Source: Martelella lutilitoris
GTDB lineage: Bacteria; Pseudomonadota; Alphaproteobacteria; Rhizobiales; Rhizobiaceae
NCBI RefSeq assembly: GCF_016598595.1
Contig: NZ_CP066786.1
Span: 3,185,501 to 3,249,500, forward strand
DNA: 64,000 nucleotides
Direction of reading: 5' to 3'
Shown here: positions 19,135 through 27,968 of the stretch, piece by piece
How the letters are laid out: the number at the start of each line of letters is the position of its first letter
Position numbering within the stretch: the first letter of the stretch is position 1
Made by a program: the position numbers and the translations under genes
Notes under the pieces: generated by a model
What the model was told of the DNA's origin: nothing
Seen by the model: the letters and a program-made list of their open reading frames with translations, nothing else
Databases searched by the model: none

Positions 19135-20060
19135 TATCGTTTCTCTCGCTCCGCTGATCGGCATGTCTTTGCGGCCTCTGCCAGCATCCAGGTCCTGACA
19201 TTCCTGATGCGGCGGTCGCGCTCAAGGGCCGGCGGATAGCAGAGGTAATAGCCTGCGTTTGCCGGCACTTGGTGCGGCATGATCGGGCCGAGCCTTTCGG
19301 CGGCTATGTCGCATGCGGCAATTTCGATGCCCGCAAAGGTAATTCCTGCGCCGTCGATCGCGGCCTTGAGGCCAAGGCCCGAAGAGTCGACGATTGTGAC
19401 TGCCGCAGGGCGGGTCGGACCGCCCGGGAGCGTTTCGTTCCAACGCTGGAAGTCCTCGCGCCGATGCTGGGACAGAAACAGGTTGGTTTGCGAGATGGCT
19501 TGGCGAATATCGATTTCGTCATTCGTTTGCCAGTCATCCGGACGGCCGAGCAACGTTACATTTTCGTCGAACAGGCGCTCGGAGAGAACACCAGGCCATT
19601 GCCCAGAACCATGACGCACAGCTGCATCTGCAACGCCGGCGCCAAGATCGACGGCGGTTTGGGTCGTAGAGATCAAAAGTTCGAAGCCAGACCTCGCAAA
19701 TGGATAGGACGCCATCCGTGGCGACAGCCAATGAACCGCGAATGTCGGCAGCATGGACAGGCGCAAGGGACCAAGCTTCCGTTCCTGCTTCACTGTCGCG
19801 ACAGCCTGAATGATCTGCGTGAAGCCGACGGTGAGATCCGGAGACAACAGTCGTCCGGTCTCCGTCAGTTCAAGGCGCGGTCCGACGCGGCGCATCAACT
19901 CTACCCCGAGCAGATCCTCGAGGATCCTGAGTTGATGACTGACGGCGGAGGGCGTCACGCCGATTTCTTCGGCCGCATCCTTGATCGACATGTGGCGTGC
20001 GGCGGCCTCGAAAGCGCGCAGGGCATTCAGCGGCACGGACAATCGCATCGTTTCGGTCAT
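19134..20060 (-). CDS. LysR-family regulator (GcvA-like)
   Basis: A 308-residue LysR-type regulator. The helix-turn-helix region includes LRAFEAAARHMSIKDAAEEI and VSHQLRILEDLLG, typical of the GcvA-like subgroup. The start at 20060 (MTETMRLS) gives normal spacing to the DNA-binding domain; the frame is open to 20132. It heads an operon with a membrane protein and an MFS exporter and is divergent from the aminotransferase gene at 20222, so the shared 161 bp region may hold its operator. Confidence 0.88.
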   Translation of the reverse strand: MTETMRLSVPLNALRAFEAAARHMSIKDAAEEIGVTPSAVSHQLRILEDLLGVELMRRVGPRLELTETGRLLSPDLTVGFTQIIQAVATVKQERKLGPLRLSMLPTFAVHWLSPRMASYPFARSGFELLISTTQTAVDLGAGVADAAVRHGSGQWPGVLSERLFDENVTLLGRPDDWQTNDEIDIRQAISQTNLFLSQHRREDFQRWNETLPGGPTRPAAVTIVDSSGLGLKAAIDGAGITFAGIEIAACDIAAERLGPIMPHQVPANAGYYLCYPPALERDRRIRNVRTWMLAEAAKTCRSAEREKR

Positions 20061-20221
20061 GGCGCGCTCGCTCTCGTATTTTCCGTCCTCGCCGGATGCC
20101 GCCGTTCTCCTCCTGCACTTGGCATCGAACAACGAAATCTCAGCTTTCTCTGAGGATTGCTCACTCGCCAGGCACGGATGTTGGGTGACAATGGGGTGTC
20201 TTTCAAAGGGGCCAAATTGTT

Positions 20222-21121
20222 ATGAGTGACGTGCTTGCTTTCGATGATCGCGATGGCCTGATCTGGCTCGATGGAGCACTCGTTCCCTGGAGCGAAGCCC
20301 GGCTCCATGTCATGACCCATTCGCTGCATGCCGGCGGGGCCGTGTTCGAAGGAATTCGGGCCTATGACGGAGGTATATTCCTGTCCAACGCGCATTTCTC
20401 CCGCTTCCAGCGTTCTGCCGAGATCGTCGGGTACACGCTTCCCTATTCTAGCCTTGAACTCGTCAAAGCATGTGAAGCCGTTCTCTGGGCGAACGAATTG
20501 AAGGATGCCTATATCCGTCCCATCGCCTGGCGCGGCAGCGAGAGCGTGACGGTGGCCGCCCGCAACGCCACTATCCACGTTGCGATTGCCGCCTGGGATT
20601 GGCCGACGCCAGCCGCCGAGGGAAGGAGCACGGCGGGTATTCGCCTTCAGCTCTCCTCCTGGAGGCGTCCGCGTGCCGATACGGCGCCGACGGCCTCCAA
20701 ATGTTCCGGCCTCTACATGATCGGCACGCTCGCGCGGCATGCCGCAAATGACGAGGGTTTCGACGATGCCCTGCTGCTCGACGTCGACGGAGATGTTGCC
20801 GAAACGACCGCGACGAACATCATACTGGTCGAGGGCCGCAAGCTCGTGTCCCCGGTAGCAGACTGTTTTCTCGACAGCATCACCAAACGCTATGTCTTCG
20901 CTCTCGCGCAGAAGGCTGGCCTGGAACTCGAGGAGCGAAAAGTCTCGCTGGAGGAGTTGTGCGCGGCAGATGAAGTCTTCGTTGTCGGCACTTCGATCGA
21001 GATCCAGCCCGTCGTCGAACTCAAGGGGCCAGCGATTGGAGCCCAATGGAGCGTTGGCCCTCTTACCCAAAGCCTCATCGACAACTTTCAGAACTCGGTT
21101 CGCCAACACTGTCCCGCATAG
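20222..21121 (+). CDS. Branched-chain aminotransferase (fold-type IV PLP enzyme)
   Basis: A 299-residue fold-type IV PLP aminotransferase of the IlvE/BCAT group. The catalytic lysine is in TASKCSG (about residue 159) and HSLHAGGAVFEGIRAY at residues 37-52 is a family landmark. Such enzymes interconvert branched-chain amino acids and 2-oxo acids, though some family members act on D-amino acids or 4-amino-4-deoxychorismate. The sequence differs from a typical housekeeping IlvE in the KASGNY-like motif (here KCSGLY), so substrate range is open. Divergent from the LysR gene. Confidence 0.87.
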   Translation: MSDVLAFDDRDGLIWLDGALVPWSEARLHVMTHSLHAGGAVFEGIRAYDGGIFLSNAHFSRFQRSAEIVGYTLPYSSLELVKACEAVLWANELKDAYIRPIAWRGSESVTVAARNATIHVAIAAWDWPTPAAEGRSTAGIRLQLSSWRRPRADTAPTASKCSGLYMIGTLARHAANDEGFDDALLLDVDGDVAETTATNIILVEGRKLVSPVADCFLDSITKRYVFALAQKAGLELEERKVSLEELCAADEVFVVGTSIEIQPVVELKGPAIGAQWSVGPLTQSLIDNFQNSVRQHCPA

Positions 21122-21271
21122 GCGGACACCCTTGCCAAAAGGGCCGGGTTTCGATGCGTTCTCCATGTCGTTCTTCTCGGAGCAAAAGATTTTTCGTGAT
21201 AGCCAATACTATTTGATGTTACACTTTCCGTAAAATGCAAAAGCGTAACATGACACTATTGGGCTACTCAC

Positions 21272-22666
21272 ATGCGTCTACAATCACCCTGGCAACCTCG
21301 CCTTACTGGCGACATGGACTCTCCATGCGATCGGCTCGTCGCCGCCGTGTCGGAGGACATCGCAGCCGGGCGATTGGAGGTTGGAGACAGGCTTCCGGCC
21401 CACCGCGATCTTGCCTGGCGTCTCGGCATTGGCCTTGGCACGGTGACGAAGGCCTACGGAATCCTGGAGCGGCGCGGCCTGCTGCGCTCGGTCAAGGGAC
21501 GGGGCACGTTCGTGGCCGTTACCGAAGCCCGCAGAGGCGACGTCATCGATCTTTCGCGCAACGCGCCGCCCGCCGTCATCAGCGAGAGGCTTCTGTCCCG
21601 ATCTCTCAACGCGATCGCCAGGCGTATCGACGCGGATGTTTTCAATACCTATCCGCCCGTAACCGGGCATCAGAGGTTCCGCCAAGAAATGGCGCGCTGG
21701 TTTCGCCGTCTCGGTCTGGACGCCGACCCTGCCTGCCTGCTTCTGACCAATGGTGCGCAGCACGCGCTGTCCGTCAGCCTCTCCACGCTCTGTGGTCCCG
21801 GCGGTACGCTCTATGTGGAGGATCAGACCTATCCCGGTGTGATCAACGTTGCGCGCCATCTTGGCGTCAAGCTCACTTCAATTGCTATGGATGACGAAGG
21901 CATGCTGCCGGATCAGCTTGAACGGGAACTCGCGCCAAGTCGCGGCAGCAACGCGGCAGTCTATCTCACGCCGACGATGCAGAACCCGACCACGGGTTCG
22001 ATGAGCAAAGCGAGAAGGAGCGCGATCGCGCTAATCTGCCGCAAGTCAGGCATCATCGTGATCGAGGACGACGTTTATGCCCTCGCGCCCGACCCGGACT
22101 ATCCGCCGATCGCGAGCCTTGCGCCTGAGCATGTCTTTTATATCAACAGCCTTTCGAAGACCCTCAACCCGGCTTTGCGGATTGGCGGTCTCGTGGTTCC
22201 GCCGGCATGGCTGGACCGCGCGGAAACCGCGATGCATGCCAGCGGGCTGATGATCAGCCCGCTGAGTTGCTCGGTCATGGAACAATGGCTTCTCGATGGA
22301 ACGGCCGATGCCATCAGCACGGCTATACAGGAAGAAGCCATTCGCCGCCGTGCGATGGCAACGGACTTGTTGGGGCAAGCTGTACGCCAACCTGTCCATG
22401 TCGGTTATCATCTGTGGGTTCCGCTAGGCCATTCCGATGCCGAGGCACTCGATACTGCGGCGAAGGCGCTGGGCATTCTGGTTACGCCGCCGTCTTCAAC
22501 CTCCGCAAACGGCATTAGCTCCGGAATCCGTCTTTGTATCGGTGCGCCATCATCTGAAGATCTTGAGCAGGCGCTTCCCGCGATCAGGCGCATAGTCGAT
22601 CGCTTCAGGATCGAGACCGGCGCAGGGACGGCCAGAAATACCAGACCACTGCTGCCACTACGATAA
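21272..22666 (+). CDS. MocR-type regulator (GntR HTH plus aminotransferase domain)
   Basis: A 464-residue MocR/PdxR-family protein. Residues 15-85 form a GntR winged helix-turn-helix (LPAHRDLAWRLGIGLGTVTKAY); residues 100-450 form a fold-type I aminotransferase domain with the PLP lysine in YINSLSKTLNP. MocR proteins sense PLP or an amino acid-PLP adduct. It lies 150 bp after the aminotransferase gene and a 7 bp inverted repeat sits in that gap. Its 3' end overlaps the convergent EamA gene by 62 bp. Confidence 0.9.
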   Translation: MRLQSPWQPRLTGDMDSPCDRLVAAVSEDIAAGRLEVGDRLPAHRDLAWRLGIGLGTVTKAYGILERRGLLRSVKGRGTFVAVTEARRGDVIDLSRNAPPAVISERLLSRSLNAIARRIDADVFNTYPPVTGHQRFRQEMARWFRRLGLDADPACLLLTNGAQHALSVSLSTLCGPGGTLYVEDQTYPGVINVARHLGVKLTSIAMDDEGMLPDQLERELAPSRGSNAAVYLTPTMQNPTTGSMSKARRSAIALICRKSGIIVIEDDVYALAPDPDYPPIASLAPEHVFYINSLSKTLNPALRIGGLVVPPAWLDRAETAMHASGLMISPLSCSVMEQWLLDGTADAISTAIQEEAIRRRAMATDLLGQAVRQPVHVGYHLWVPLGHSDAEALDTAAKALGILVTPPSSTSANGISSGIRLCIGAPSSEDLEQALPAIRRIVDRFRIETGAGTARNTRPLLPLR

Positions 22667-23471
22667 GACCACCTGCGATCGCCGATTTCCCCGGATCTTC
22701 GGCGAAGGCCAACCAAACCCAAAGCGGACCGAGAACCACATCGAGAAGTGCGATCAAAGCCGACTCCGACGAAGCGACATGGCGTCCACCTGCAAGAAAT
22801 AACAGGAATGCGAGCGCGGTCGTGAGAAAGGCCAGCATGAATATCAATCCGAGCGCACCGCCCCCCGGAAGCTGGCCGGATGAGAATGGGAATGCCGCGA
22901 TCGCACACAACGCTGCCCCCGCGGCATTCACATGAATGAGATTCAGGGCTCGATTACGGCGCGTGACGATGAGAAGCGCGCCAAAGCTCAGCGTCATTGC
23001 GAAAGCCAGCAAGTTACCCTTGATATCGCTCGCCGCCAGTGCAGTGCCTGCAACGAACACGATCCCGATCATAGATACCGTGCTCGCCATCAACAGGCGT
23101 CGCGAGGCCGCTTCCCGACCGACCGCGAAGGCCAATGCGGCTGTCACGAAGGGAAGTGTCGCGTAGATGATCAAAACGTTTGCGACCGTCGTCATCGTGA
23201 GTGCGGCGACATAGCAGAACATTGCGGTGGCGGAGAAGCAGGCGGCCAGGCAGAAGCGCCAGTCGAAACGCACCGCTTCCGCCGACCTTGCGATGGCGAT
23301 GGCAACAAGGCAAAGGCAGGCGAAGAGAGAACGCCACAGGATCAGATCCCAAAGCCCAAGATCAATTGCGCGTACGAACAGGCCAGCAAGGCTCCAGAGC
23401 ACGGTTCCTGCGCCAACCAGTATCAGACCGTAGACGCGCCGCTCCCCACTCTGTTCCTCTGACCGCCGCAT
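22605..23471 (-). CDS. EamA/DMT-superfamily transporter
   Basis: A 288-residue drug/metabolite transporter with ten hydrophobic helices in two EamA repeats (residues about 12-140 and 155-280). FVRAIDLGLWDLILWRSLFA near the N-terminus is typical. It likely exports a small metabolite; the substrate is unknown. It is the last gene of a five-gene minus-strand operon and starts one base before the TSUP stop ends. The convergent MocR gene runs 62 bp into it. Confidence 0.88.
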   Translation of the reverse strand: MRRSEEQSGERRVYGLILVGAGTVLWSLAGLFVRAIDLGLWDLILWRSLFACLCLVAIAIARSAEAVRFDWRFCLAACFSATAMFCYVAALTMTTVANVLIIYATLPFVTAALAFAVGREAASRRLLMASTVSMIGIVFVAGTALAASDIKGNLLAFAMTLSFGALLIVTRRNRALNLIHVNAAGAALCAIAAFPFSSGQLPGGGALGLIFMLAFLTTALAFLLFLAGGRHVASSESALIALLDVVLGPLWVWLAFAEDPGKSAIAGGLIVVAAVVWYFWPSLRRSRS

Positions 23472-23472
23472 A

Positions 23473-24216
23473 TCAGAAATAGAACCAGGTCAGGCCAAAC
23501 CCGACGGCAATGACGATGCCGCGCAGGATGGTCGGATTGATCCAGCGAGCGAAGCGCGCACCGAGATAGCCGCCCGCAATAGCGCCTACCAGAACCGCGA
23601 ATGCGGGCCCCCAGGCTATGATCCCTGTGGCAATGAAAACTGTGACCGCGAGACTCGAGACGATTGTTGCCAGTGCATTTTTTACCGCGTTGGCCTCGTT
23701 CACGTCGCTAAGCCCGATCAACGTCAGAACAGCCATGAGCAGGATACCGAGGCCCGCACCGAAATATCCGCCATAGATTGCGACGAGCAGATCTGTCGCA
23801 AAGATGACTGGCCTCGGCAGCATTCCGGGGCGGTCCCTTCTTATCCAGGAGCGTAGCCTAGGGCCGAGTGCGAACAGGATCGTCGCGACAAGCAAAAGCC
23901 ATGGTATAAGCTGGCGGAATAATGCATTCCCAGTGATCGAAAGAAGTACCGCGCCGATAAGGGAACCGAGAACGAAAGCAGGCGCGCTGGATTTCAATCG
24001 CCCTGCATTCCGGCGCAATTCCTCCCGATAACCGAACAGGCTGGTCGCATGTCCAGGCCAGATCGAAATCGCACTTGTGGCATTGGCGACGACCGGAGGA
24101 ACGCCAGCCGCAAGGAGCGCCGGAAAAGTAAAGAAAGTGCCGCCCCCGGCGACTGCATTGCAGGCTCCGCCAACAAGACCGGCGGCGACCAAAAGGGCCG
24201 TGGTATTCATATCCAT
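23473..24216 (-). CDS. TauE/SafE (TSUP) anion exporter-like permease
   Basis: A 247-residue TSUP-family protein with about eight hydrophobic helices. The family signature GxxNAxAGGGTFFTFPAL lies at residues 17-35 and GAILGGYLGAR-like sequence near the C-terminus (GAIAGGYLGARFA). Relatives move sulfite, sulfoacetate or other organosulfonates. It is between a LysE-type exporter and an EamA-type transporter in one operon, six bases after LysE. Confidence 0.88.
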   Translation of the reverse strand: MDMNTTALLVAAGLVGGACNAVAGGGTFFTFPALLAAGVPPVVANATSAISIWPGHATSLFGYREELRRNAGRLKSSAPAFVLGSLIGAVLLSITGNALFRQLIPWLLLVATILFALGPRLRSWIRRDRPGMLPRPVIFATDLLVAIYGGYFGAGLGILLMAVLTLIGLSDVNEANAVKNALATIVSSLAVTVFIATGIIAWGPAFAVLVGAIAGGYLGARFARWINPTILRGIVIAVGFGLTWFYF

Positions 24217-24222
24217 ACCTGA

Positions 24223-24873
24223 TCAACCCCGCTCTTCGAAAGCCAGCCGGACACCGAAGGCGATCAGGACCGAGCCAGTCACTCCATCGACGCCACGCTT
24301 GAATAGTGAACTATGGAAAACGCGCGTGAATGGCCGCGTCGCCGCCGTGATGGCCGCGAACCAGATGAGCCCCATAAGCGCATGAATAGCCGCCAGGGCC
24401 ATGCTGAACATGACAACCGGGACATCCTGTGGAATGAACTGCGGCAGGAAGCTGACGTAAAACACGCCGACTTTCGGATTGAGAAGATTGGTCATCAGAC
24501 CGCGCCAGAACCAGTTGGCACTTTTATTGGCCGATTTGCCTGCCGGCACGCTGTAAAGCGCCCCTCCCTCCTCGACGGTTCTGCGGATTGCGCTCCGGAT
24601 CATCCGCGCGCCCAGCCAGATGATGTAGCCAGCGCCGAGATATTGAAGAAGCCGGTAGCCGACTTCCGATACGGTGAGAACGGCTCCGAGACCCGCCGAA
24701 GCCAACAGTCCCCACGCCAGAACACCTGTTACCACCCCGGTGCCAGCCTGCATGGCCTGCTTGCCGCCCTCAACAGTGGCAGTGCGCAAGACCATGGCCG
24801 TGTCCAGCCCAGGCGTAATTGTCAAAAGAGCGGCGGCGATCGAAAAGGCGGCAACGGCGGAAAAGGCATCCAT
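24223..24873 (-). CDS. LysE-family translocator
   Basis: A 216-residue LysE/RhtB exporter with six hydrophobic helices. The signature is TPGLDTAMV (the family's PGP-like element here reads PGL), followed by LLNPKVGVFYVSFLPQFIP. Members of this branch export homoserine, threonine or related amino acids. It is one base downstream of the RBBP9-like gene and six bases before the TSUP gene. Confidence 0.88.
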   Translation of the reverse strand: MDAFSAVAAFSIAAALLTITPGLDTAMVLRTATVEGGKQAMQAGTGVVTGVLAWGLLASAGLGAVLTVSEVGYRLLQYLGAGYIIWLGARMIRSAIRRTVEEGGALYSVPAGKSANKSANWFWRGLMTNLLNPKVGVFYVSFLPQFIPQDVPVVMFSMALAAIHALMGLIWFAAITAATRPFTRVFHSSLFKRGVDGVTGSVLIAFGVRLAFEERG

Positions 24874-24874
24874 G

Positions 24875-25414
24875 TCAGGACCTCAGCCCAGCGCAGAATG
24901 CACCGAAGAGCATCCGCCCCTGGTCCCAGATACCGAGGCCGCTTGCGCCGTTGATATGACCGCACGGGCCGATCTCGACGAAACCGGCGTCCCATTCCTC
25001 GGCGCGTTCTTTCACATAGTCAGGGGTGGCATAAGGGTCGTTGGCGCTTGCGACGATGAGGGTCGGAAACGGCAGGCGATGGCGTGGCGGGTTTGCGAAG
25101 CTGGCCGCTGCTGCCGGGAATGCAGCGGAGGCAGGATCAGGGACTGCGACCAGAAAAGCACCCATAACCCGGCCCGCGACCGTCTCTGCCGCGTGCGCGA
25201 CGAGCAGGCAGGCCAGACTATGCGCGACGAGAACAGGCGGCGATGGCGAATTGTCAATTTGCCTTTCCAGCGCGTCTTGCCAGTCTGCAAGATGGGGCTT
25301 GTCCCAGTCGGAAGGATGGAACCGGGTAAAGCAAGGGTCTGACGCCTCCCAATGCGTTTGCCAGTGGGTTTCACCGGAACCGCCGATACCTGGCAATGTG
25401 ATGAATGAGGTCAT
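24875..25414 (-). CDS. RBBP9/YdeN-family alpha/beta hydrolase
   Basis: A 179-residue small serine hydrolase. The nucleophile region is VLVAHSLACLLVAH (Ser near residue 66), the aspartate is probably in SANDPYATPDY, and the histidine in IGPCGHINGASGLG. The N-terminal LPGIGGSGETHWQTHWE is diagnostic of the YdeN/RBBP9 family, whose bacterial substrates are poorly known. Cotranscribed with a DUF1737 gene upstream and three transporter genes downstream. Confidence 0.88.
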   Translation of the reverse strand: MTSFITLPGIGGSGETHWQTHWEASDPCFTRFHPSDWDKPHLADWQDALERQIDNSPSPPVLVAHSLACLLVAHAAETVAGRVMGAFLVAVPDPASAAFPAAAASFANPPRHRLPFPTLIVASANDPYATPDYVKERAEEWDAGFVEIGPCGHINGASGLGIWDQGRMLFGAFCAGLRS

Positions 25415-25426
25415 TCCGTCGCCCTT

Positions 25427-25633
25427 CTATTGTCGGGAAAGATCCATCGAAGGCTCGTAACTGCGGTCAGGAACATCCTTCGTGATCGCCTGCCCGCAAA
25501 TCACGGCCTGACGCACGCCGTCGTAGGTCAGGACCGGGCTCCCGTGCAGTCTCCAGCCCAGGTTGAGGGCCTCAGTAATGCGGTGGCAGAATGCAGCGTC
25601 ATCGACGCCGGTCAGCAGACGATAAGCTTTCAT
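25427..25633 (-). CDS. DUF1737 domain protein
   Basis: A 68-residue protein of the DUF1737 family (KAYRLLTGVDDAAFCHRIT, then LNLGWRLHGSPVLTYDG). This family is small, soluble and of unknown function. The ATG at 25633 is chosen because the conserved domain begins right there; the frame is open to 25672. It begins a five-gene minus-strand operon, with the hydrolase gene 12 bp downstream. Confidence 0.8.
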   Translation of the reverse strand: MKAYRLLTGVDDAAFCHRITEALNLGWRLHGSPVLTYDGVRQAVICGQAITKDVPDRSYEPSMDLSRQ

Positions 25634-25771
25634 CGTGAGGATCCCCAATTTCCTGCTCGAAATCATAAGCATCTTCGGGAAGCGCTAAACTGAAGTCATC
25701 TCAGCCGATCCGCAGTATTTCTCATTTCGCCATTTCTTGGACCGGCGGGCAGTGCGTAGTACGCAGGGGAC

Positions 25772-26413
25772 ATGAACGAGATATCCGACGGCTCCGTAAG
25801 GGTTACGGCGCTACGCCTTTTGGAAGAGGATCCACTCCTTGCCGCTTCTCGACGGGATTGGCCGGAGGCGTTCGGCGCTCTTGGTTGGCGATGGGAGACA
25901 TTCGTCGGCGAGGAGTTCATCAATCCATTTTGCGGCAGCCCGACAGATCATGAACTCGACGCCTGCACACGGTGCCTGTTACGACTCGGTCGCCTGAGTT
26001 TTCTTTCCTCGGACGCCGAGCCATTCCGCTCGGCCGGCCACCAATTGCTGGAGACTGGTAGTCGACCCGATTTATTAGGCCGTATGCGCAAGCTGCTGCT
26101 CAAAGAGCGGCTTTGGCTTGTCTCGGCGGATCATGAAGTTGCGATGAGAGAGGCGTATTTTGCCTACGGGCGATGGGATTTCGGGCACCAGCCCATGCTG
26201 GTGATGGACAGGGGCACTAAACCCGCCCCAGATGAAGCCCATTTCCTCATGGGTCTCCTCTCGCGCGACGAACTAAGGTTGCGGAGAAGGCCGCGCGGCA
26301 TGCTCGCCTGGGTCGCGCCCTTGGTGGATGGCGTCGGAATTCTCATCGCTCCCGCCAGAATCGGGGACCAAGAAAGTCTTGCACGGGATTTCATGGCGGA
26401 TCACGACACGTGA
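25772..26413 (+). CDS. Uncharacterised 213-residue protein
   Basis: I do not recognise this family. It is soluble, without signal peptide or membrane segments. Features are HELDACTRCLLRLGR with two cysteines, an arginine- and leucine-rich middle, and an aromatic segment YFAYGRWDFGHQP. It is divergent from the DUF1737 operon, separated by 138 bp, and convergent with the next hypothetical gene. Codon use is GC-rich like its neighbours, supporting a real gene. Confidence 0.6.
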   Translation: MNEISDGSVRVTALRLLEEDPLLAASRRDWPEAFGALGWRWETFVGEEFINPFCGSPTDHELDACTRCLLRLGRLSFLSSDAEPFRSAGHQLLETGSRPDLLGRMRKLLLKERLWLVSADHEVAMREAYFAYGRWDFGHQPMLVMDRGTKPAPDEAHFLMGLLSRDELRLRRRPRGMLAWVAPLVDGVGILIAPARIGDQESLARDFMADHDT

Positions 26414-26443
26414 AAAACGTCCGTCCCACGACCGGCCTGGAGT

Positions 26444-26914
26444 TCAGCGATCAAGCAGGCCGCTCGCTCGAGCCGACAGGGGGCACCCCTTCTCTGCAAG
26501 CCGTTTGATCGCGTCACGCGCGGTATCCCTGTTGGCGGTGTTTCCGACGAAGCTCGACAGAGAATCCGAAAATTCCAGCACGATATTGGCCGTCCCGACA
26601 GTTTGTCGGTAGTCCACACGGGAAACCACGTCATAGGGTTTCCTGCGCCTCCTGATTACACGGCACTCGATATGGTCGGCGTGCAAAATAAGCGTTGGCT
26701 TCAGGTCACTCGATGACCAGCAAATCCAGGGTACGCCCCGCCAGCCCGAAAATGCGGCGACCAACGGAATGTTCGCGACCTCTCCTTCGGTCTTGATCCT
26801 GCTGTGCCTCACCGCCGACAGGCGGCTCTTGATGTAGAGAAATATCGTCAGCCAGCCAACACCGATAAGCAGGACGATGGCGAAAATGAAAATCGTGGCT
26901 TCCGCTTTGCTCAT
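26444..26914 (-). CDS. Uncharacterised membrane-anchored protein
   Basis: A 156-residue protein with one N-terminal hydrophobic helix (about residues 4-28) followed by a basic stop-transfer-like region and a soluble beta-rich domain (TLILHADHIECRVIRRRRKPYDVVSRVDY). I do not recognise it. It faintly resembles the 18574-19134 protein in plan: membrane helix then a small beta domain. The start at 26914 (MSKAEATIF) is preferred over 26956. It lies 72 bp downstream of the next minus-strand gene. Confidence 0.58.
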   Translation of the reverse strand: MSKAEATIFIFAIVLLIGVGWLTIFLYIKSRLSAVRHSRIKTEGEVANIPLVAAFSGWRGVPWICWSSSDLKPTLILHADHIECRVIRRRRKPYDVVSRVDYRQTVGTANIVLEFSDSLSSFVGNTANRDTARDAIKRLAEKGCPLSARASGLLDR

Positions 26915-26986
26915 CCGTGCTGGCCTGCCGTTTTGAGCCTTGTGGGAAACGCGCATTTCAAGGGACGCATCTTCCAGCCAATCATC

Positions 26987-27880
26987 TCAATAATCGTAGT
27001 TTTCATATTCGCGGGTACTCAGTTCATCGTCGGGAATGAATTCTTCTTCATCGAGCGTGAACGCCACCCAAGCCCGCATATGGAGTGTGAACAGCGGCTC
27101 GTCTGCTGCCCTGGCAAGGGCAAGAGCGGCGCTGCGGGCCTCTCCGATCGACCAACCCGTACTGTTGAGGGTCAACCAGGCTTCCTCTAGACGACCGCTT
27201 TTAAGGTACTCTCCGAAAACCTGGTTCAGCGGCGCATTCGCGACAAGCCAAGGCGGCAGTTGAGATGCCCCATTTCTCAGCCACGAGCGCCCGTGCTCAC
27301 TGAGCTCGAAATAGGCGACATCATTTGCATTCTCGTCAGATAAACCGGACAGGCTGATCGCCAACGGCGCAGCCCGTCGTTCGCCGATGCCAATGGGCAC
27401 GCGTCCAGTATACGCGGCGAGCTTGTCCAGCTTTTCCGGATCGTCACCGAATTCGAGGGTATGTGCGTCTATTTCAGCAAATTGACGACCCGAAATCCCG
27501 GCCGCCTTACGAAATGACGCTATTTCTTCCGTCTCATCGTCCCCATCCGTGTAAACGAGCGCCCGGACCAACAGCCAGTTCGCAAGTTGCTCATCATCAA
27601 GAGCGATCTCATCCAGCAGGAATTGGTCCTCCGGGCCTGCGCAGACATAGCGTCGGATATCGTCCGGCTCGTCACAGAACCAGCGCATCCAGATCCCTTC
27701 ATATTCCGGTAAGCTACCATTCGAGGTGATGGGAATGAGAGCGGGCGGGCAACCATAGTATTCGGCAGGCTGACCGATCAGAAAGGTTTCTTTTAGGTAT
27801 GAACCGAGCCGGTACTGCCGGAGCCACAATGGGGCGCTCAATTTCTGAAGGAGTACGTCATATCGATCGAGCATGAGCAT
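26987..27880 (-). CDS. Uncharacterised 297-residue acidic protein
   Basis: A soluble, acidic protein I do not recognise. It lacks a signal peptide. Tryptophan- and acidic-rich segments (YEGIWMRWFCDEPDD) and a strongly acidic C-terminus (DEEEFIPDDE, ending YENYDY) stand out. Size, acidity and company of other orphan genes recall immunity-type proteins, but no family motif supports that and I claim no function. The first codon could be the ATG at 27880 or at 27874. Confidence 0.58.
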   Translation of the reverse strand: MLMLDRYDVLLQKLSAPLWLRQYRLGSYLKETFLIGQPAEYYGCPPALIPITSNGSLPEYEGIWMRWFCDEPDDIRRYVCAGPEDQFLLDEIALDDEQLANWLLVRALVYTDGDDETEEIASFRKAAGISGRQFAEIDAHTLEFGDDPEKLDKLAAYTGRVPIGIGERRAAPLAISLSGLSDENANDVAYFELSEHGRSWLRNGASQLPPWLVANAPLNQVFGEYLKSGRLEEAWLTLNSTGWSIGEARSAALALARAADEPLFTLHMRAWVAFTLDEEEFIPDDELSTREYENYDY

Positions 27881-27968
27881 CCACTTTTTACGAAACCCTC
27901 AGTTCGATATTGCTAATTCACCTCAGTGAACACTGAAGTCTTCTCAGTTCAGATGAAATAACCCTCAT

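Noticed and set aside
19269..20153. Long plus-strand open frame opposite the LysR gene
   Set aside because: It is antisense to a clear LysR gene and the translated sequence has no family features.
24313..24954. Plus-strand open frame opposite LysE and RBBP9 genes
   Set aside because: Antisense to two well-supported genes; composition typical of high-GC shadow frames.
25772..27880. A named toxin-immunity or defence system
   Set aside because: No catalytic or immunity family motif could be recognised; only position and acidity suggest it.
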